Below, piece after piece: positions 50,469-62,991 of a stretch of 64,000 nucleotides of DNA; the first letter of the stretch is position 1, and every line of letters begins with the position of its first letter. The notes beneath the pieces were generated by a model. It did not search any database, had not been told where the DNA came from, and was given only the letters and a program-made list of their open reading frames with translations. Origin of the DNA: Gigantopelta aegis (Eukaryota; Mollusca; Gastropoda; Neomphalida; Peltospiridae). The stretch lies in assembly GCF_016097555.1 (NCBI RefSeq), contig NC_054703.1, positions 20,968,610 through 21,032,609 of the forward strand. The letters are read 5' to 3'. The position numbers were made by a program, and so were the translations under genes.

Positions 50469-50704
50469 AGTTCAGGCGCAAAACGCGATATAAACCATTT
50501 TCTTTCTAGTTTTTAGTTAAAGCCATTATTGTATGTCAGTAAGGGCTAATCGTAGGCCCGCTGATTTGCTGCAAAACGTGATTGATCCTTATGAAATTGT
50601 ATTGGGTAATCCCGTTTTTCTTTATCAAAACGCGATATATGCCAATTAAAATTATTATTTTTACTCAAAATGAAAAACGGATATATCGCGTTTTGCGCCT
50701 GAAC
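50469..50704. mobile_element. MITE with AGTTCAGGCGCAAAACGCG inverted repeats
   Basis: The left arm 50469-50492 and right arm 50682-50704 are near-perfect inverted repeats (AGTTCAGGCGCAAAACGCG...). The inverted symmetry continues into flanking (TA)n runs. There is no coding frame. Confidence 0.7.
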
Positions 50705-51349
50705 TATTCATATATATATATATGTGTGTGTGTATATGTATATGTATGTATGTCTATATATACATGTATGTGTATATCCTGACACTGATATTCTAAACAA
50801 ATGAATATAGTTAATGTAGTTTAAGTGATTGATAACAAATATTTTTGTCAGAAATATCTCATCAAACTCAGCACAGTTTCTTTGAAAACACATACAGGAC
50901 ATATGCACTGTAAAACTTACTAAATGATGCACCTTGTATAACAAAAGATCCTTGAAATATATATGCTCACGAATACATTTTTTAACTTTTAATTAGGCGT
51001 TTTGTTTACATAGACTTTTTTTTTGGTTAAGGACACTTATGTGCTTCTTATAAACACTTCAATGTATCTGCTCACAAATACAGTCTTTAACTCCTAACAT
51101 AAAGCTGTTTGCTCACATAACCCCCTTTTGCACCTGCAAAATCAATCTTTTGTGGTTGTTTTAAATTTCTCTGACCAAATAACTGGATCAGAAATCCACA
51201 TGTAATTTTAATGTACTTTAAAAATAACAGTGTCTGACAATGTGTGAGGGTTTTTTTTTTAAAATTTTGTTGCATATTATGTCATTGTTATAATTTTTGC
51301 CAGCTTTATAATACTTGTGTTGTTATGTTTAAAATGATTTATCTGACAA

Positions 51350-51930
51350 ACCTACAGTACGTGACACAGCTGTTAAGTCAGCTACCCATACCAACCCATA
51401 GTTGCTTTCATAAAGTCAACTAGAAACATTTAGTTGATGTTTTTATTGTCAGTAAATTTATTTTTGGGCACAAAGCCTTCTTAAGTGTGTAAAACAACAG
51501 TCATCGATGAAAATATAGTTGATTTTTTAATGCCAATAACTACAGTACAGGATGTAATAATAAAGTGAACCATCCAACCATAGTTGGTGTTTTAAAGTCA
51601 GAATTGTTCTACAGTACATGGCGTAACAATAAAGTTAACCATACCCGTACAGTGGTACATGGCGTAACAATAAAGTCAACCATCCACCCGTAGTTGGTGT
51701 TTTAAAGTCAGAATTGTTCTACAGTACATGGCGTAACAATAAAGTCAACCATCCACAGGTAGTTGGTGTCTTAAAGTCAATAATGTTCTACAGTACATGA
51801 TGTAACAATAAAGTCAACCATCCTCCCATAGTTGTCTTAAAGTCAATAATGTTCTTCAATACATGATACAACATTAAAGTCAACTTCCTGAAACAACCCA
51901 TAGTACTATATATGTTAATGCTAATAACTA
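51350..51930 (+). repeat. 69-bp tandem array
   Basis: The core ctacagtacatggcgtaac, aataaagtcaaccatccac and agttggtgttttaaagtca recurs about seven times with growing divergence at both edges. Confidence 0.85.
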
Positions 51931-53543
51931 CAGTATATCATATATATATATATATACACTAATATGACTACATGACTAATATAATAATTAGTGAAAATGT
52001 TCAGCATTTTTCACTGTTATTAACCAAATGCAATGAAGCACAATTAACAGATATTAATCTTCTTAATTCATATTTTGGTGAATATGGTATAAAATATACA
52101 TTTATATAACAGTTTGAATATTATAATTATAAATTAAATAATAAAGCACTAAATGATAAAACAAATTGCAATAAATAATAAAGCAAATTAGATGTGTAAC
52201 CTTGAATTTCATTATTTAGCTTAATTCTTGCCATATTTATAATATTTTTATTGTGAAATTTAATTATGTAATGAATAATTTCATTATTTAATGATGGTGT
52301 ATAATATATATATATATATATATGAATTTTAAAATAATATTACATAATTGTGTGTTAATTTGAATATTTTGTTTTGCTGTCATCATTCTTGCAATATCTA
52401 TAATACTAAATATTGCCTAAATTTGATTATCTTTCCCTTGACATAATTCATTCTATGTTCATATTACTAACAGTGTTTAAATTTGAATTCCTACAATGTT
52501 TATAATGAATGTACACATTTTATTTTAGCAAAATGTTACATGTCTTGAGTAGGACTGTACACATTTTATTTTTAGCTAAAATTACGTAACATATTGATAA
52601 ATAATGACATATAATCTTACAATATGCTATTTGATGGCAGCATTTCATTAATGAAGGTCTGTTCAGAAAAATTAGTGACACAAAATGTTACATGTCTTGA
52701 GTAGGACTACCAAGTACAAACATTTGAGTAAGACAAGTCTCTGAAACTTGTGATCTACATGTCTTGCTCAACTGAGAGTAACAAGTTAATACAACTGAGG
52801 ACAAGTCTCATAGACTATTGATCTAGAGGTTCTAATAGACCAAATCAATTCCTATTGCCGATAATGTTAACATTTACTAAAAAACTGATATAAGCAGCAT
52901 ATCAACACACCCAGGAAGTACAGCAATAAAAAGTGTGGCACCTCACATCTAATCTACCTGCAAGAAAATGGGGGATCACATACCATTTAAGAGATTTGAT
53001 TAATGTTTTTAATAGCAACCGTCATTTTGCTGAAAATTGCAGTTCCATTTTTGGGGGTACCCCGCATTAGTTTCTACCTCTGGTATATACTGCATAACAA
53101 CTGTATAACAGATAAAAGTGTATTTATTTATTGTCAATGGATAACAGTATTTGCACAAATAATCAATGTCACATATTACTACCAATCACACCCACAGCTG
53201 CTTTTACACCATGAATATTTGACGGTGCATCTCCTTTGACCCGGAACTCTCTTCTTTGGTACTGTGCAATCTAGAAGCATTGGTCGACAGAGACCATCAA
53301 GTACAGACAACTGAGGACAAGTCTGCAAGCTTTGGTCGACTGAGACTACAAGTTATTGAGTGCTATGTTTTCTGATTTCATTTTCATCTGGAACATTAAT
53401 TTGATTTTGTTTTTTGAAATTTGTGATTTTAGTGCTAACCAAAAACTGTTCCCGTTTTTATTCTTTGATGAACAGCTTACAGTGACCCTCTACTTTCGAA
53501 GACACAGCAACATTTTCTAATCTTTTTGTCTCTGAACTTTATC
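51931..53543. other. AT-rich intergenic, nothing recognised
   Basis: (TA)n runs at 51935 and 52305; a short duplicated aaaatgttacatgtcttgag (52531, 52683). No gene seen. Confidence 0.45.
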
Positions 53544-53834
53544 CAGGGCTCGAATTTACAGATGGCACTGTCAACAATTGCCTTATAGCTGCAATATGAA
53601 TTGCCATAGGTCGGGGACCTTACCAATGGCAGGTTGTTTTTTTTGCAACTGGATAACTATTCCCATCCGTTGAAAGGATAATTTGAAAGATTTATTTTCG
53701 CTTTTATTTGTTGTAAATGTTACTGGTTTAAAATTGTTGTAAGCAGAATCAAAATTGCTGTAAGAAAGCGTTTTGCCTTGGGCAAAATTATTTCAAAATT
53801 GCTATTGGTAACTAATTCCTAATTTCGAGCCCTG
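53544..53834 (+). mobile_element. MITE with CAGGGCTCGAA termini
   Basis: The ends are CAGGGCTCGAATTTA and AATTTCGAGCCCTG. The interior has several attgccatag / ggcaattg motifs. It is non-coding, and the flanking duplication is unclear. Confidence 0.65.
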
Positions 53835-53942
53835 TTAATCTGTGATTTTATAGAGCTATCTGTCTCAAGATAAGACGAGAACCACTCTCTGTGACAATGT
53901 ATACAACTGTACACACGTGTGTATGTACAGCACAGTAATTAA

Positions 53943-54557
53943 AAGAGCTGTCCTGAGTTTGTTGCAGTGTTATTCCATTTTTTAAATATTTATTTTCCCC
54001 CAGTCCATTCTGACCATGTCAAGGTTGGGGAGCCTTGAATTCATGGCCTTACATCAAAGTAATATAATTTATATACAAGTACATATATCTAATTTGTGGT
54101 ATAATAATGTTATACAGTCATATATAACAATTTGATACATAAATGCATTTGTAATGTTTCTGTATAAATTAAAGATTGGTAAAAAAACCAAAACAAATTG
54201 CTATGATGCATATAATGGAAAGGACTGGGAAATATAGGAGAATAAAAATCTTTTAATGATTAAAATTACATACTAAATTTAGTTCCTTGTTTAGAATATC
54301 AGTGTCTGTATTATTAGTGTGCTTTTTGTTGTCCTAAATGTTAGTAAGTCAACCTAACTGGATTTCATCTCCCAATAATTTTGTGTGTACGAAAAATAGA
54401 CATATTAGGAAATAGTCAAGTTTGACATAATATAATCAGAAACACATTTAATAGCCACTGGTATTTTATGCACAAAAAGGTATTTAATATACAAATTAAA
54501 CCGTCTCTGTTAAATCGGCAACACCATAACATGCAAAAAACTGAGAACAGTCCCTAT
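53943..54557 (+). mobile_element. Diverged AGGGACA-type TTAA element with internal insertion
   Basis: The left end follows attaa (gagctgtcctgagtttgttgc). The right end is actgagaacagtccctataa. Interior matches (tagaatatcagtgtctgta, ctggatttcatct) begin at about 54290, so roughly 250 bp is inserted after 53985. Confidence 0.5.
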
Positions 54558-55373
54558 AACAGAACACTAAACCTGTCTTTGAATTTATGTGACCTTCTCG
54601 ATTTGATGAACCACCACACACACGAATGACGGCATTGACACACAACTCGTTGTAATAATAATGAATAGCCTGATTTGTAACAATGACATTTTCTGCCATT
54701 CCTTTCCAAGAGCTGGCGCCATTTCTTCCAGATCCTGGATCGTCCAATTTCCATTGCACACCTGTCGACTCGAAATATCACACAGATGTTTGATTCCGTT
54801 TAACTCTATACACCTCAGCAAAGTTAATTGCAGTTTTTTTTTTTTTTTTTTTTTTGTGGTTATTTTTTTGAGTGGGGCCTAACGTTTGCTGAGGTGTATA
54901 TATTATCGAATTTTTGTATTAAAATGTACCAGTATTCGATTGTTTTATTTCTTTTGATTTTCTATTTAATTAGTAAATTTAGGTGTCAGAAAAATGGACA
55001 TGGAAAGAATACTGTTACCCAATATTGATGTGTTTTACATGTAGTTTCAAATGTTTCCATCCACTGGTTATTTTACAGAATTTATCATTTGCTATAAAGC
55101 TGTGCTTTAAATAATTATTACTATTGCTTTGTTTGTTATATGTTTAGTGTAATATTTATAACATAATTATTATTGGTAGCTTTTAAAAATGATTTGTGTT
55201 TATATGATGTTCTGTCCAATACAAAATAAATTAATATAATATAACTTTTTGCTTAGCGTAGATTAATTTGTGTGTTCATGAGATGACCTCCCCAACAAGA
55301 AAGAAATATGCCGAACTCCACTAAAAATGCATCACTCGGATATGTAGTTGTAAAAAGGATACAAGTAGTTAAA
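54558..55373. other. Intergenic with a small palindrome
   Basis: tatacacctcagcaaa (54807) and tttgctgaggtgtata (54885) form an inverted pair around a T run. Overlapping minus frames at 54554-54821 show no firm domain. Confidence 0.4.
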
Positions 55374-55675
55374 ATTTGTTTTGTTTAACAACACCACTAG
55401 AGCACATTGATTTATTAATCATCGGCTATTGTGATGTCAAACATCTGATGTATAGTCTTACTGAGGAAACCCGCCAAATTTTCCCATTAGTAGCAAGGGA
55501 TCTTTTATATGTACCATCCCACAGACAGGATAGTACATACCACAGCCTTTGATACACCAGTCATGGTGCACTGACTAAAACAAGAAATTGCCCAATAGGC
55601 CCACTGAAGGGGATCGATCCTAAACTGACGGCTCATCGGGTGCATGCTTTACCACTGGCCTACATCCTGCCCGGA
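55374..55675 (-). mobile_element. SINE, head H1 with tail T1
   Basis: Minus strand: gatgtaggccagtggtaaag head, aggatcgatcccc, core and complete T1 tail. Confidence 0.85.
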
Positions 55676-55778
55676 TAGAAGAAGAAAACAAAAATGTATT
55701 TCACAGATGTTGTATTCTGGAAAGTAATTAATTACCCCAAAATTGTATACAAGGGTCAAGGTTATTGTGTTTTATAGC

Positions 55779-56035
55779 GTGTCGAATTGTTGTTAAATGG
55801 TCAGAATCTGAGTTGTGGCTAGTGACATGACACGACGCAGTCGCATTGTATAATGTGATCTAGGCTTTACAACTGTACCTTATAATGATACTTACGTGTC
55901 GAATTGTTGTTACATGATCAGAATCTGAGTTGTGGCTAGTGACATGACACGACGCGGCCATCCACTTGAGTCGCGTTGTATAATGTGATCTAGGCTTTAC
56001 AACTGTACCTTATAATGATACGTATGCGTCGAATT
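55779..56035 (+). repeat. Tandem duplication, 115-130 bp, two and a half copies
   Basis: The segment gtgtcgaattgttgttaaat through taatgatacttac is repeated, the second copy carrying a 13-bp insertion (ggccatccacttg), followed by a third start. An inverted attgttgtcactcaatg / cattgagtg hairpin lies just after. Confidence 0.85.
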
Positions 56036-56142
56036 GTTGTTACCATGTTCAGTTGTTCAGTATGCGTCAAATTGTTGTCACTCAATGTTAAGTTGTTATT
56101 GCCATAGCAATAACAACTGAACATTGAGTGGTGTGTTTGTGG

Positions 56143-56612
56143 GATTGGATTTAGCTCAGTCAGTTGAGTGCACACTTGAGGTGCTCGAGTTGCAAGATCG
56201 AACCACATCAGTGAATCCATTCAACTGAATAGTTTATTGTTTGGGTTTTTTATCGTTTCAACCAGTGCTCACTAACCACTAACCAACTAACAACTAACCC
56301 ACTGTCCTGGACAGACGGCCCAGAGAGCTGAGGTGTGTGTGCCCAGGACAGCGTGCTTGAACCTTAATTGGATATAAGCACGAAAATAAGTTGAAATCAA
56401 TCAATCAACCAATGCACCACAACTGGTCAAAGGTCATGGTATCTGATTTTCTGTATTTGAGAAAAATGCATATAAAAGATCCCTTGCTGCATTAGGAAAA
56501 ATGTAGCACGTTTCCATTGATGACTGTCAGAATTACCAAATGTTTGTTATCCAGTGGCCAATGATTAATAAATCCATCTGCTCTAGTGGTGTTGTTAAAC
56601 AAAACAAACTAA
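56143..56612 (+). mobile_element. SINE, head H3 with tail T1, carrying another SINE-like insert
   Basis: The head ggatttagctcagtcagttg and gatcgaacc are clear. About 135 bp (56265-56400, tcctggacagacggcccaga... ending aaatcaatcaatcaa) interrupts it; that insert looks like a separate short retroelement with an (ATCA)n end. Confidence 0.75.
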
Positions 56613-57527
56613 CAATGCTTATGTTTGTCTGTGTTATAACCTCAAAATAGCAAAACTTACAAATTGGAAAATGCTGTTTAATGGATTCTGGGAAACTGGG
56701 AAACTCGTTTTTACGTGCCCCTATCCACAGAGCAGGCACCCCACACGGATTTGCCTAGACTTCGCCAGTGACTAACTCTGGAGCCTACAATTTGGAATAA
56801 AGGATTTAGTAATCGACGCGAGCGCGGACCAAATGCAGACACTTCGTAAACTGGAAGTTCACCGAGTAAGCCGTGCTCTGATTGGCTGAATTTCGATTCC
56901 TCGGTGAAGCCTGTATTTTACCTAAGTCTACAGTGGAGTTCAGTGTAACTATAGTTGTATTTGCTTTATATAGCTTCGTGTGCTCGTGTGATTCTTCCCA
57001 AATACGAAATAAGTATAGTTGTGTTTGCTAAGTCTTGTACTATAAAGCTTTTCGTTTTACAAAAGTCTTTGAAGAAACTATTGGTTACATTCTGCTACAT
57101 ACACTGTAAATATGCTACACCGTTTTTGTGATACTAAAACAGCGTTATAGCAAGTATAATCCTTTTTTTTTCTTTCTATATTACATACATAAACTTACAT
57201 ATGGTTTTATGTATTTGTTACAATGCAATAAACCAATTGTACTGTACCGTGTGCTACATACGTCAGTTTTTGTTCATTTCTTATATTATAATTATATTGT
57301 ATTACATACCACAAACGGGGCCTGTGGAGTGTATTTGAATGTGAGGGTGGGGGTGGGGGATGGGTGGGTTGCTGTCAGTTCGATGGTTTGAGGGTCTGAA
57401 TCTGTTATGGAATGGAGGGAGGGCATGCTCCCCTGAGAAAATTTTGAATTTCAATTGTAAAAGTAATTCAGCATTTCCAGCAGTCCAAACACAGTAACAG
57501 GGAAGGCAGAGGGCCTGATTGGTCGAT

Positions 57528-57592
57528 ATAAAGGATGTGGTATGTAGTGCCCTGTCTATGGGAAAGCATACAAACGATCCCTTAATGCACAC
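57528..57592 (+). mobile_element. SINE core fragment
   Basis: tataaaggatgtggtatgta to acaaacgatccctt is a short core remnant. Confidence 0.5.
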
Positions 57593-57805
57593 GCTCTTGT
57601 AAATTATAGAAAAGTGGTCTAATGCTAGCTCCAGACTACCAACTAACAACTAATGAGTTATTCTCGGAACTGAACATACGGGTACTAAGACCCCTGGCCG
57701 CCATTGTTTATCACGTGACGCGGTGAAGCTTCTCCTTAGTTACGTATGGTTTGATAGTGAAATGAGGCAACTTTGGTCGATCATTTACAACAGTTAACGG
57801 TCGCA

Positions 57806-57937
57806 ATGCCTAACACATGTTGTGCAGTTGACTGCATAAACCACAACATGATGTTAAAAAAAATATCGTTTTACAAATTTCCAAAAGAAGAGACTAGGCG
57901 CCGCTTGTGGGTAGGGTCATTAAAACGACAAACCTGA
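57806..57937 (+). pseudogene. THAP zinc-finger N-terminal fragment
   Basis: The ATG-started frame encodes 43 residues with the THAP C2CH beginning: CCAVDC, then SFYKFPKEETRRRLW. This is the usual Cys-x3-Cys half and the FP and W landmarks. A TGA follows at 57935. Just beyond it another frame gives PDGIPWLPS, matching the next part of the domain, so a frameshift separates them and the Cys-x2-His half is not intact. THAP domains bind DNA and occur in host genes and in P-type transposases. The upstream segment (57690-57730) has cacgtg and CpG-rich sequence. Confidence 0.6.
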
Positions 57938-58108
57938 TGGAATTCCATGGCTTCCTTCACAGAATGTGACTACATTGACTTTAATGTTGTTGCTTGTTGA
58001 AACCAACAGAGATTAATTTAGCAAACAAAATGGTTAAAGCATGTGCAGTGATAAAAATCCCACATTATACTGTAAATAAAATACACAATTCCATCATCTT
58101 CCATGAAC

Positions 58109-58111
58109 CCG

Positions 58112-58153
<42 letters not shown>
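58109..58153 (+). repeat. Poly-C run
   Basis: An uninterrupted run of about 40 C residues. Shorter C or G runs occur at 8866, 11228, 19130, 23210 and 58457. Confidence 0.9.
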
Positions 58154-58155
<2 letters not shown>

Positions 58156-58543
58156 CAAAACGATGCATCCAGTTCTTGAATAAAGAGTATATTCCTTTAT
58201 CATTAAATTTGTGTGGTCTTTATTTTTCCACTTAATCTTAGTTGCTTGGATATTATCTATACTTGTATTTATTTTGCCATACCACAGCTACTACATCTTA
58301 TTTATTTTTTAATTTTAAAATAAAAGTTTATACTGCTAAATTACACACATATAATAATTATAATATAGGCCTAAATTCTTGTTTAAACTTTAATTATTAA
58401 TATTTTTTTTGCAAATGTGTCTGTAGCAGGCCTGCAGTAAGAAAATATAGGTCGTCCCCCCCCCCCCCCCCCCCTTTTCTCTCAGTGTTTTTAGTATTTA
58501 CTTTGGTGCAGAGGGTAAATAATGTGTGTGTGCCTTTGTTTCA

Positions 58544-58544
<1 letters not shown>

Positions 58545-58606
<62 letters not shown>

Positions 58607-58628
58607 AACTTTCTAGGGAAATCACTAA

Positions 58629-58683
<55 letters not shown>

Positions 58684-58780
58684 GTGTGTGTGTGTGTATA
58701 TATATATATATCTATATATGTATATGTATACATATACATACATACAATATATATATATATACATACATACATACATACAT

Positions 58781-58837
<57 letters not shown>
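58545..58837 (+). repeat. Compound microsatellite (TA/TG/TATG/ACAT/AC)
   Basis: Consecutive (TA)n, (TG)n, (TA)n, (TATG)n, (TA)n, (ACAT)n and (AC)n blocks. Long frames across it on both strands are repeat artefacts. Confidence 0.95.
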
Positions 58838-58838
<1 letters not shown>

Positions 58839-60879
58839 TATTGATTTCCCTAGAAATTTGTCAAGGCATGGTAGACCAAACACTTTTGGGGCATTTTCAC
58901 CATTTTCGGGCCACTTTTTTTCATTAAAAATACACAAAAATTATTTGAAATAAACATTAATGTAATTTATGTGTTTCCTTTAATAAATGAATGGCAAAAG
59001 ATGTAAAAGGCATATTTTATTAATTAATAATACCTTTTTGTGCGTTTTATAACGGCAATTTTAGAATTAATAAGTGAAAAAGGATTATTTAATCTCAGGG
59101 CAGCATGGTGCTGATTAAGGCAAGATGGTGCTAGACTATTGAGGCATGGTGCTGCACCGTGCTAAAACAAGCTAGGGAAAACACTACACATACATATACA
59201 TAAATCTAAAAATACATAAAAATCTATTCTATTGTGGATCAATGTAATTTGGTGGTTGTGGTACATTTGTAAATTTTACTTGTTCAACATAGAGGACTTA
59301 CCTTTTTACATATATATATGTAGTTTCATGGTATTCTACAGTTCAGTGTGTGTGTGTGTGTAATCTGCTTTAGAAATTACCTGCAATAAAATGAATGGTC
59401 AACTGCCATATCTGATATTTGTTTTCCATTTTGAAAACACTGTTTGACATGGAGAATATAGCATTTAACTATCTCATTCATATATTTTCCTTGAATATGC
59501 TACATAAGTACATCTACATGAGGTAATTTAACCCGGGTTAAAAGCAACTTGGGTTAAATATGTGTAGTCTAGTAGAAGGCATACCGATATAGATCAGTTT
59601 ATTAACAACCATATTTGCCTCCTTTCTCCAGCTGTATACTATTAAAAATTAGTTTTGTAGATATTACTTAAATTGAACTGCAATAACAATTCCAATACAG
59701 CACAAGACTAAACAAGAAAATATCTGCAATATCCATTGTGACTAGATATAAAACACCAATATTATACATATATATATTAACCATTATTTACTCAGGTAAG
59801 TTTTTGTGTTTTATTACTAAATATACCAGGTTAAACCCTATTATTAAAACATTTGCATGTTTCTTGGACGAGGTAACACTTATGTTTCATTAGGTTGTAG
59901 ACCTCAACATAAAAATAACTGAGAGAACTGATTATTTGCTCCCTAATGTAGTTTATTGGGGGCAATTTAAAATATTACCATATTGATACTACATGTATAT
60001 AAATTCACATGCCAAAGGAAACTATATTTATTCTCCTTGAAACTAATCTCAGGTGTGATGGGTAAGTAGAGAGAGATATTGCTACCCCTAGATGTCAAGG
60101 TCTGAGGATGGCTATATTTTATTATTGCTATTTTCTTTTTGCCTACATTCAACCGGTAAGGAAGGGCAACATCATGTGGTAATTTTACAATCTGAAAAAA
60201 CAAAAGCATTTCATTATTTCAAGAAACTATTTTGTTGTATGAATAAAAGAATGTATTCAGTGGAACATACTGTTGCCAATACATCTATATAAGATATGAC
60301 AATAATACTATTGTAATTTTGAACTTGTAAAGTAACAACTTTGCCATTGTTTAATCATTACATATTATTTGGAAATAAAATAATTATTAAATCATAAAAA
60401 TAATTAACTTAATCATGCATACAAATTTTATTATAAATACAAATTATATATTTTGTAGCCCACATCATAATTATTATATTAATAATTATCTTATCATTTC
60501 AAACTTGTTAAAATTTATAATTAACATTACCTAAAAATTGCATCAACAAAAATTATATTCTGCCTAACCTGCCCTGTCCCCTCGACATTCAAAGTACACG
60601 GAAACACATCGGTACTAAATATAGATTATACTAATTCAGATTCCCGTTGTTCGTTTCTCTTATATGGCAACCCAAGCAGTTATAATACACATAAGACGTA
60701 TTGCAACTATGTGTTAGCTACAGAAAATAAATGACAATATGTAAGGCATGTAAAAAGTTAATATGATAACTTTATTCTATGTAAACCAGTAATCACTAAG
60801 GCTTTGCTTCACCCCCAAAGACCCAAAGATCGGTAACTAGGCCGTGTAACGTCACGCCGGTTCCGAGAATACGACGAGA
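58838..60879. other. AT-rich intergenic, nothing recognised
   Basis: No exon-like frame, terminal inverted repeat or array was recognised over about 2 kb; a short gggttaaa/ttaaacccgg motif pair occurs near 59530. Confidence 0.45.
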
Positions 60880-61064
60880 ATGAGTTGTAAGAGCGCTCAG
60901 ACTAGCAACTGGACAGCCGTAGAAGTGACAACAGAAAGTTGGACAACATTCTGCTGGCAGTTGGTAGTGTCACCTAGCATTACACAAAACGGTGGCAGAA
61001 CGATGTTTCTGAATATTAAAACAGATAATGACAAAAGGGTGTTGTTTGACTTCAAGAAACTGTC
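60880..61064 (+). CDS. Possible first exon of an unrecognised protein, interrupted by a SINE
   Basis: An ATG after acgacgaga opens about 60 codons beginning SCKSAQTSNWTAVEVTTESW and running to VLFDFKKLSV. The frame is cut by a SINE at 61065, whose 15-bp target duplication repeats FKKLS beyond it (61392-61406). The upstream 40 bp is CpG-rich. I do not recognise the sequence and cannot exclude a chance frame. Confidence 0.25.
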
Positions 61065-61391
61065 CGTGTCCCAGTGGTAAAGCGCTCGCTCGATGCGCTG
61101 TCGGTGTAGGATCGATCTCCGTCGGTGGGCCCATTAGGCTATTTCTCTCCAGCCAGTGCACCACGACTGGTACATCAAATGCCGTGGTATGTGCTATCCT
61201 GTCTTTATGATGATGCATATAAAAGATCCCTTGCTGCTAATCGAAAAGAATAGCCCATTAAGTGGCGACAGCGGCTTTCCTCCCTCAATACAGATGTATT
61301 TGTGTAGTCCTTAACCATATTTCCGACTCCATATAACCTTAAATAAAATGTGTTGAGTGTGTCATTAAATAAAACATTTCCTTCCTTCCTT
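61065..61391 (+). mobile_element. SINE, head H1 with tail T2, 15-bp TSD
   Basis: CTTCAAGAAACTGTC is duplicated at 61050-61064 and 61392-61406. Head, core and tail are complete. Confidence 0.9.
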
Positions 61392-61425
61392 CTTCAAGAA
61401 ACTGTCTGTTACATACAAGTATATA

Positions 61426-62199
61426 CTGTAAATACAGAAAGTTCTGCGAACAACAAAGTACTGCGAAAACTGCGATGAACTAAAGATCGCAATACTTTCT
61501 CCACGCAGTATTGTCGTTGGTGATTTTTTTTCTTTCAAAAAAAAGAAAAAAGAAAAGAAAAACAAAGTATCAAAATAATTAAAAATCAGTTTTATTTAGT
61601 AATTTAATAATCAACCAGTCATAAGCAAACATGTTCAGTCTTTGTAAATTGCACAATTACTCACTTTGGCCTAGTAATCCTGCCAAACACCATACCCTGA
61701 GAATCATTTCTTTGTCTTTCCACAACTGATCCATGCAGGCCACAACCCACCGAGCATGAATAGGCCTGATCACACTTATTCTTAAGTCAACACCTTTGTC
61801 ATTCTTTTCTTTCAAGTTCTTAGCTACAGTATCAGCATACCACTGAGTAAACCTTTCCTTCATGGCAGATTTAAAATCACCGTTCACGGACAGATCCACT
61901 GGCTGCAGCTCACCAGTGCAGCCAGCCGGAACAAATCTAATTTCGAATGACCGTTTGCGTAACAAGTCAAGAAAAGATTTGCATCTGTGGACATGCTTAG
62001 CTCAAAACGTCAGCTTGCCAATTAACTGAAAAAACACGTCTAAGTTTTCACTCCTTGCGGCTAATGATAAAACAACGTTATTGTGTTAAGTTTTAAATAC
62101 AGTTCTATCAGCTGAGGTCGCAGTACTTTCTACACGCAGTTTTGGCCATTGTTGACTACTCGCAATACTTTCATGATGCAATATATAGTAGATTTACAG
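61426..62199 (-). mobile_element. Deleted pogo-like element, TA target duplication
   Basis: The ends are TA|CTGTAAATACAGAAAG on the left and GATTTACAG|TA on the right, an inverted pair sharing CTGTAAAT. Subterminal regions carry repeated gcgaa/actgcg and cgcagtacttt motifs. Internally only the C-terminal part of a transposase is left, on the minus strand. At 774 bp it is an internally deleted copy. Confidence 0.65.
61657..62001 (-). pseudogene. C-terminal fragment of a pogo/Tigger-type DDE transposase
   Basis: The frame reads CKSFLDLL, FVPAGCTGELQPVDLSVNGDF and a final helix-rich part ending in LAGLLGQSE. The GCTGELQPxDxSVN block is the hallmark that follows the last catalytic-region strand in pogo/CENP-B-related DDE enzymes. 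A TGA lies just upstream at about 62004, and the catalytic core and DNA-binding domain are missing. Confidence 0.75.
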
Positions 62200-62472
62200 T
62201 ACATGTATCTGTAATATAAAACAACACGCAAGGCTTTCTTAACAGTTTCCGATCCTTCTGATCGCTTCTGCTTCCGATCTGCACTGTAGACAGTCTTCTT
62301 CGTACTGCAACACTTCGCAGGGATATTCGTTCGCCCTAGTTCAGCCAGGAACTGGACGTAGCCCAGTAGTAAAGCGCTCGCCAGATGCGCTGTCGGTCTA
62401 GGATCGATCCCCGTTGGTGGATTCATTGGACTATATCTCGATCCAGCCAGTGCACAACGACTAGTAGATCAA

Positions 62473-62843
62473 AGAAAGAAAGAAATGTTTTATTTAACGA
62501 CGCACTCAACACATTTTATCTACGGTTATATGGCGTCAGAAATTTTGAGAGGAAACCCGCTGTCGCCACTACATGAGCTACTCTTTCCGATTAGCAGCAA
62601 GGGATTTTTTTATTTGCGCTTCCCATAGGCAGGATAGCACAAACCATGGCCTTTGTTGAACCAGTTATGGATCACTGGTCGGTGCAAGTGGTTTACACCT
62701 ACCCATTGAGCCTTGCGGAGCACTCACTCAGGGTTTGGAGTCAGTATCTGGATTAAAAATCCCATGCCTCGACTGGGATCCGAACCCAGTACCTACCAGC
62801 CTGTAGTCCGATGGCTTAACCACTGCGCCAGCGAGGCCGGTCT
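62473..62843 (-). mobile_element. SINE, head H2 with tail T2, nested in another SINE
   Basis: The minus-strand copy has the complete ccggcctcgctggcgcag-type head and T2 tail. Flanks tagatcaaag and tataacaaag approximate a 10-bp duplication of the host SINE. Confidence 0.85.
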
Positions 62844-62991
62844 AATATAACAAAGGCCGTGATATGTGTTATCCTGTGTTGGACGGTGCATCTCTTGCTA
62901 AAAATGGTAAAATGTAATGGGTTTCCTGTTGGAATTAGTAAATGCTTGACATCTAATAGCCGATGATTAGTAAATCAGTCTGCTCTAGTGG

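Larger units (their letters stand above)
50182..50884 (+). mobile_element. AGGGACA-type TTAA element broken by a SINE and a palindromic MITE
   Basis: The left end follows TTAA at 50178 (gaggcagtcttgagtttg); matching interior blocks stop at about 50280 and resume with gacactgatattctaaac near 50778, ending at ctcatcaaactcagcacag. A SINE head and the 50469-50704 palindromic element lie between. Confidence 0.5.

Noticed and set aside
54496..54821. Overlapping minus frames with a DLEEMAPALGKEW motif, faintly like a death-domain helix
   Set aside because: Too short, no further domain landmarks, and the adjacent sequence is a diverged MITE and a palindrome.
58491..58953. Frames of 112-148 codons on both strands
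   Set aside because: Pure dinucleotide and tetranucleotide microsatellite translation (IYIYIY, CVCVCV).
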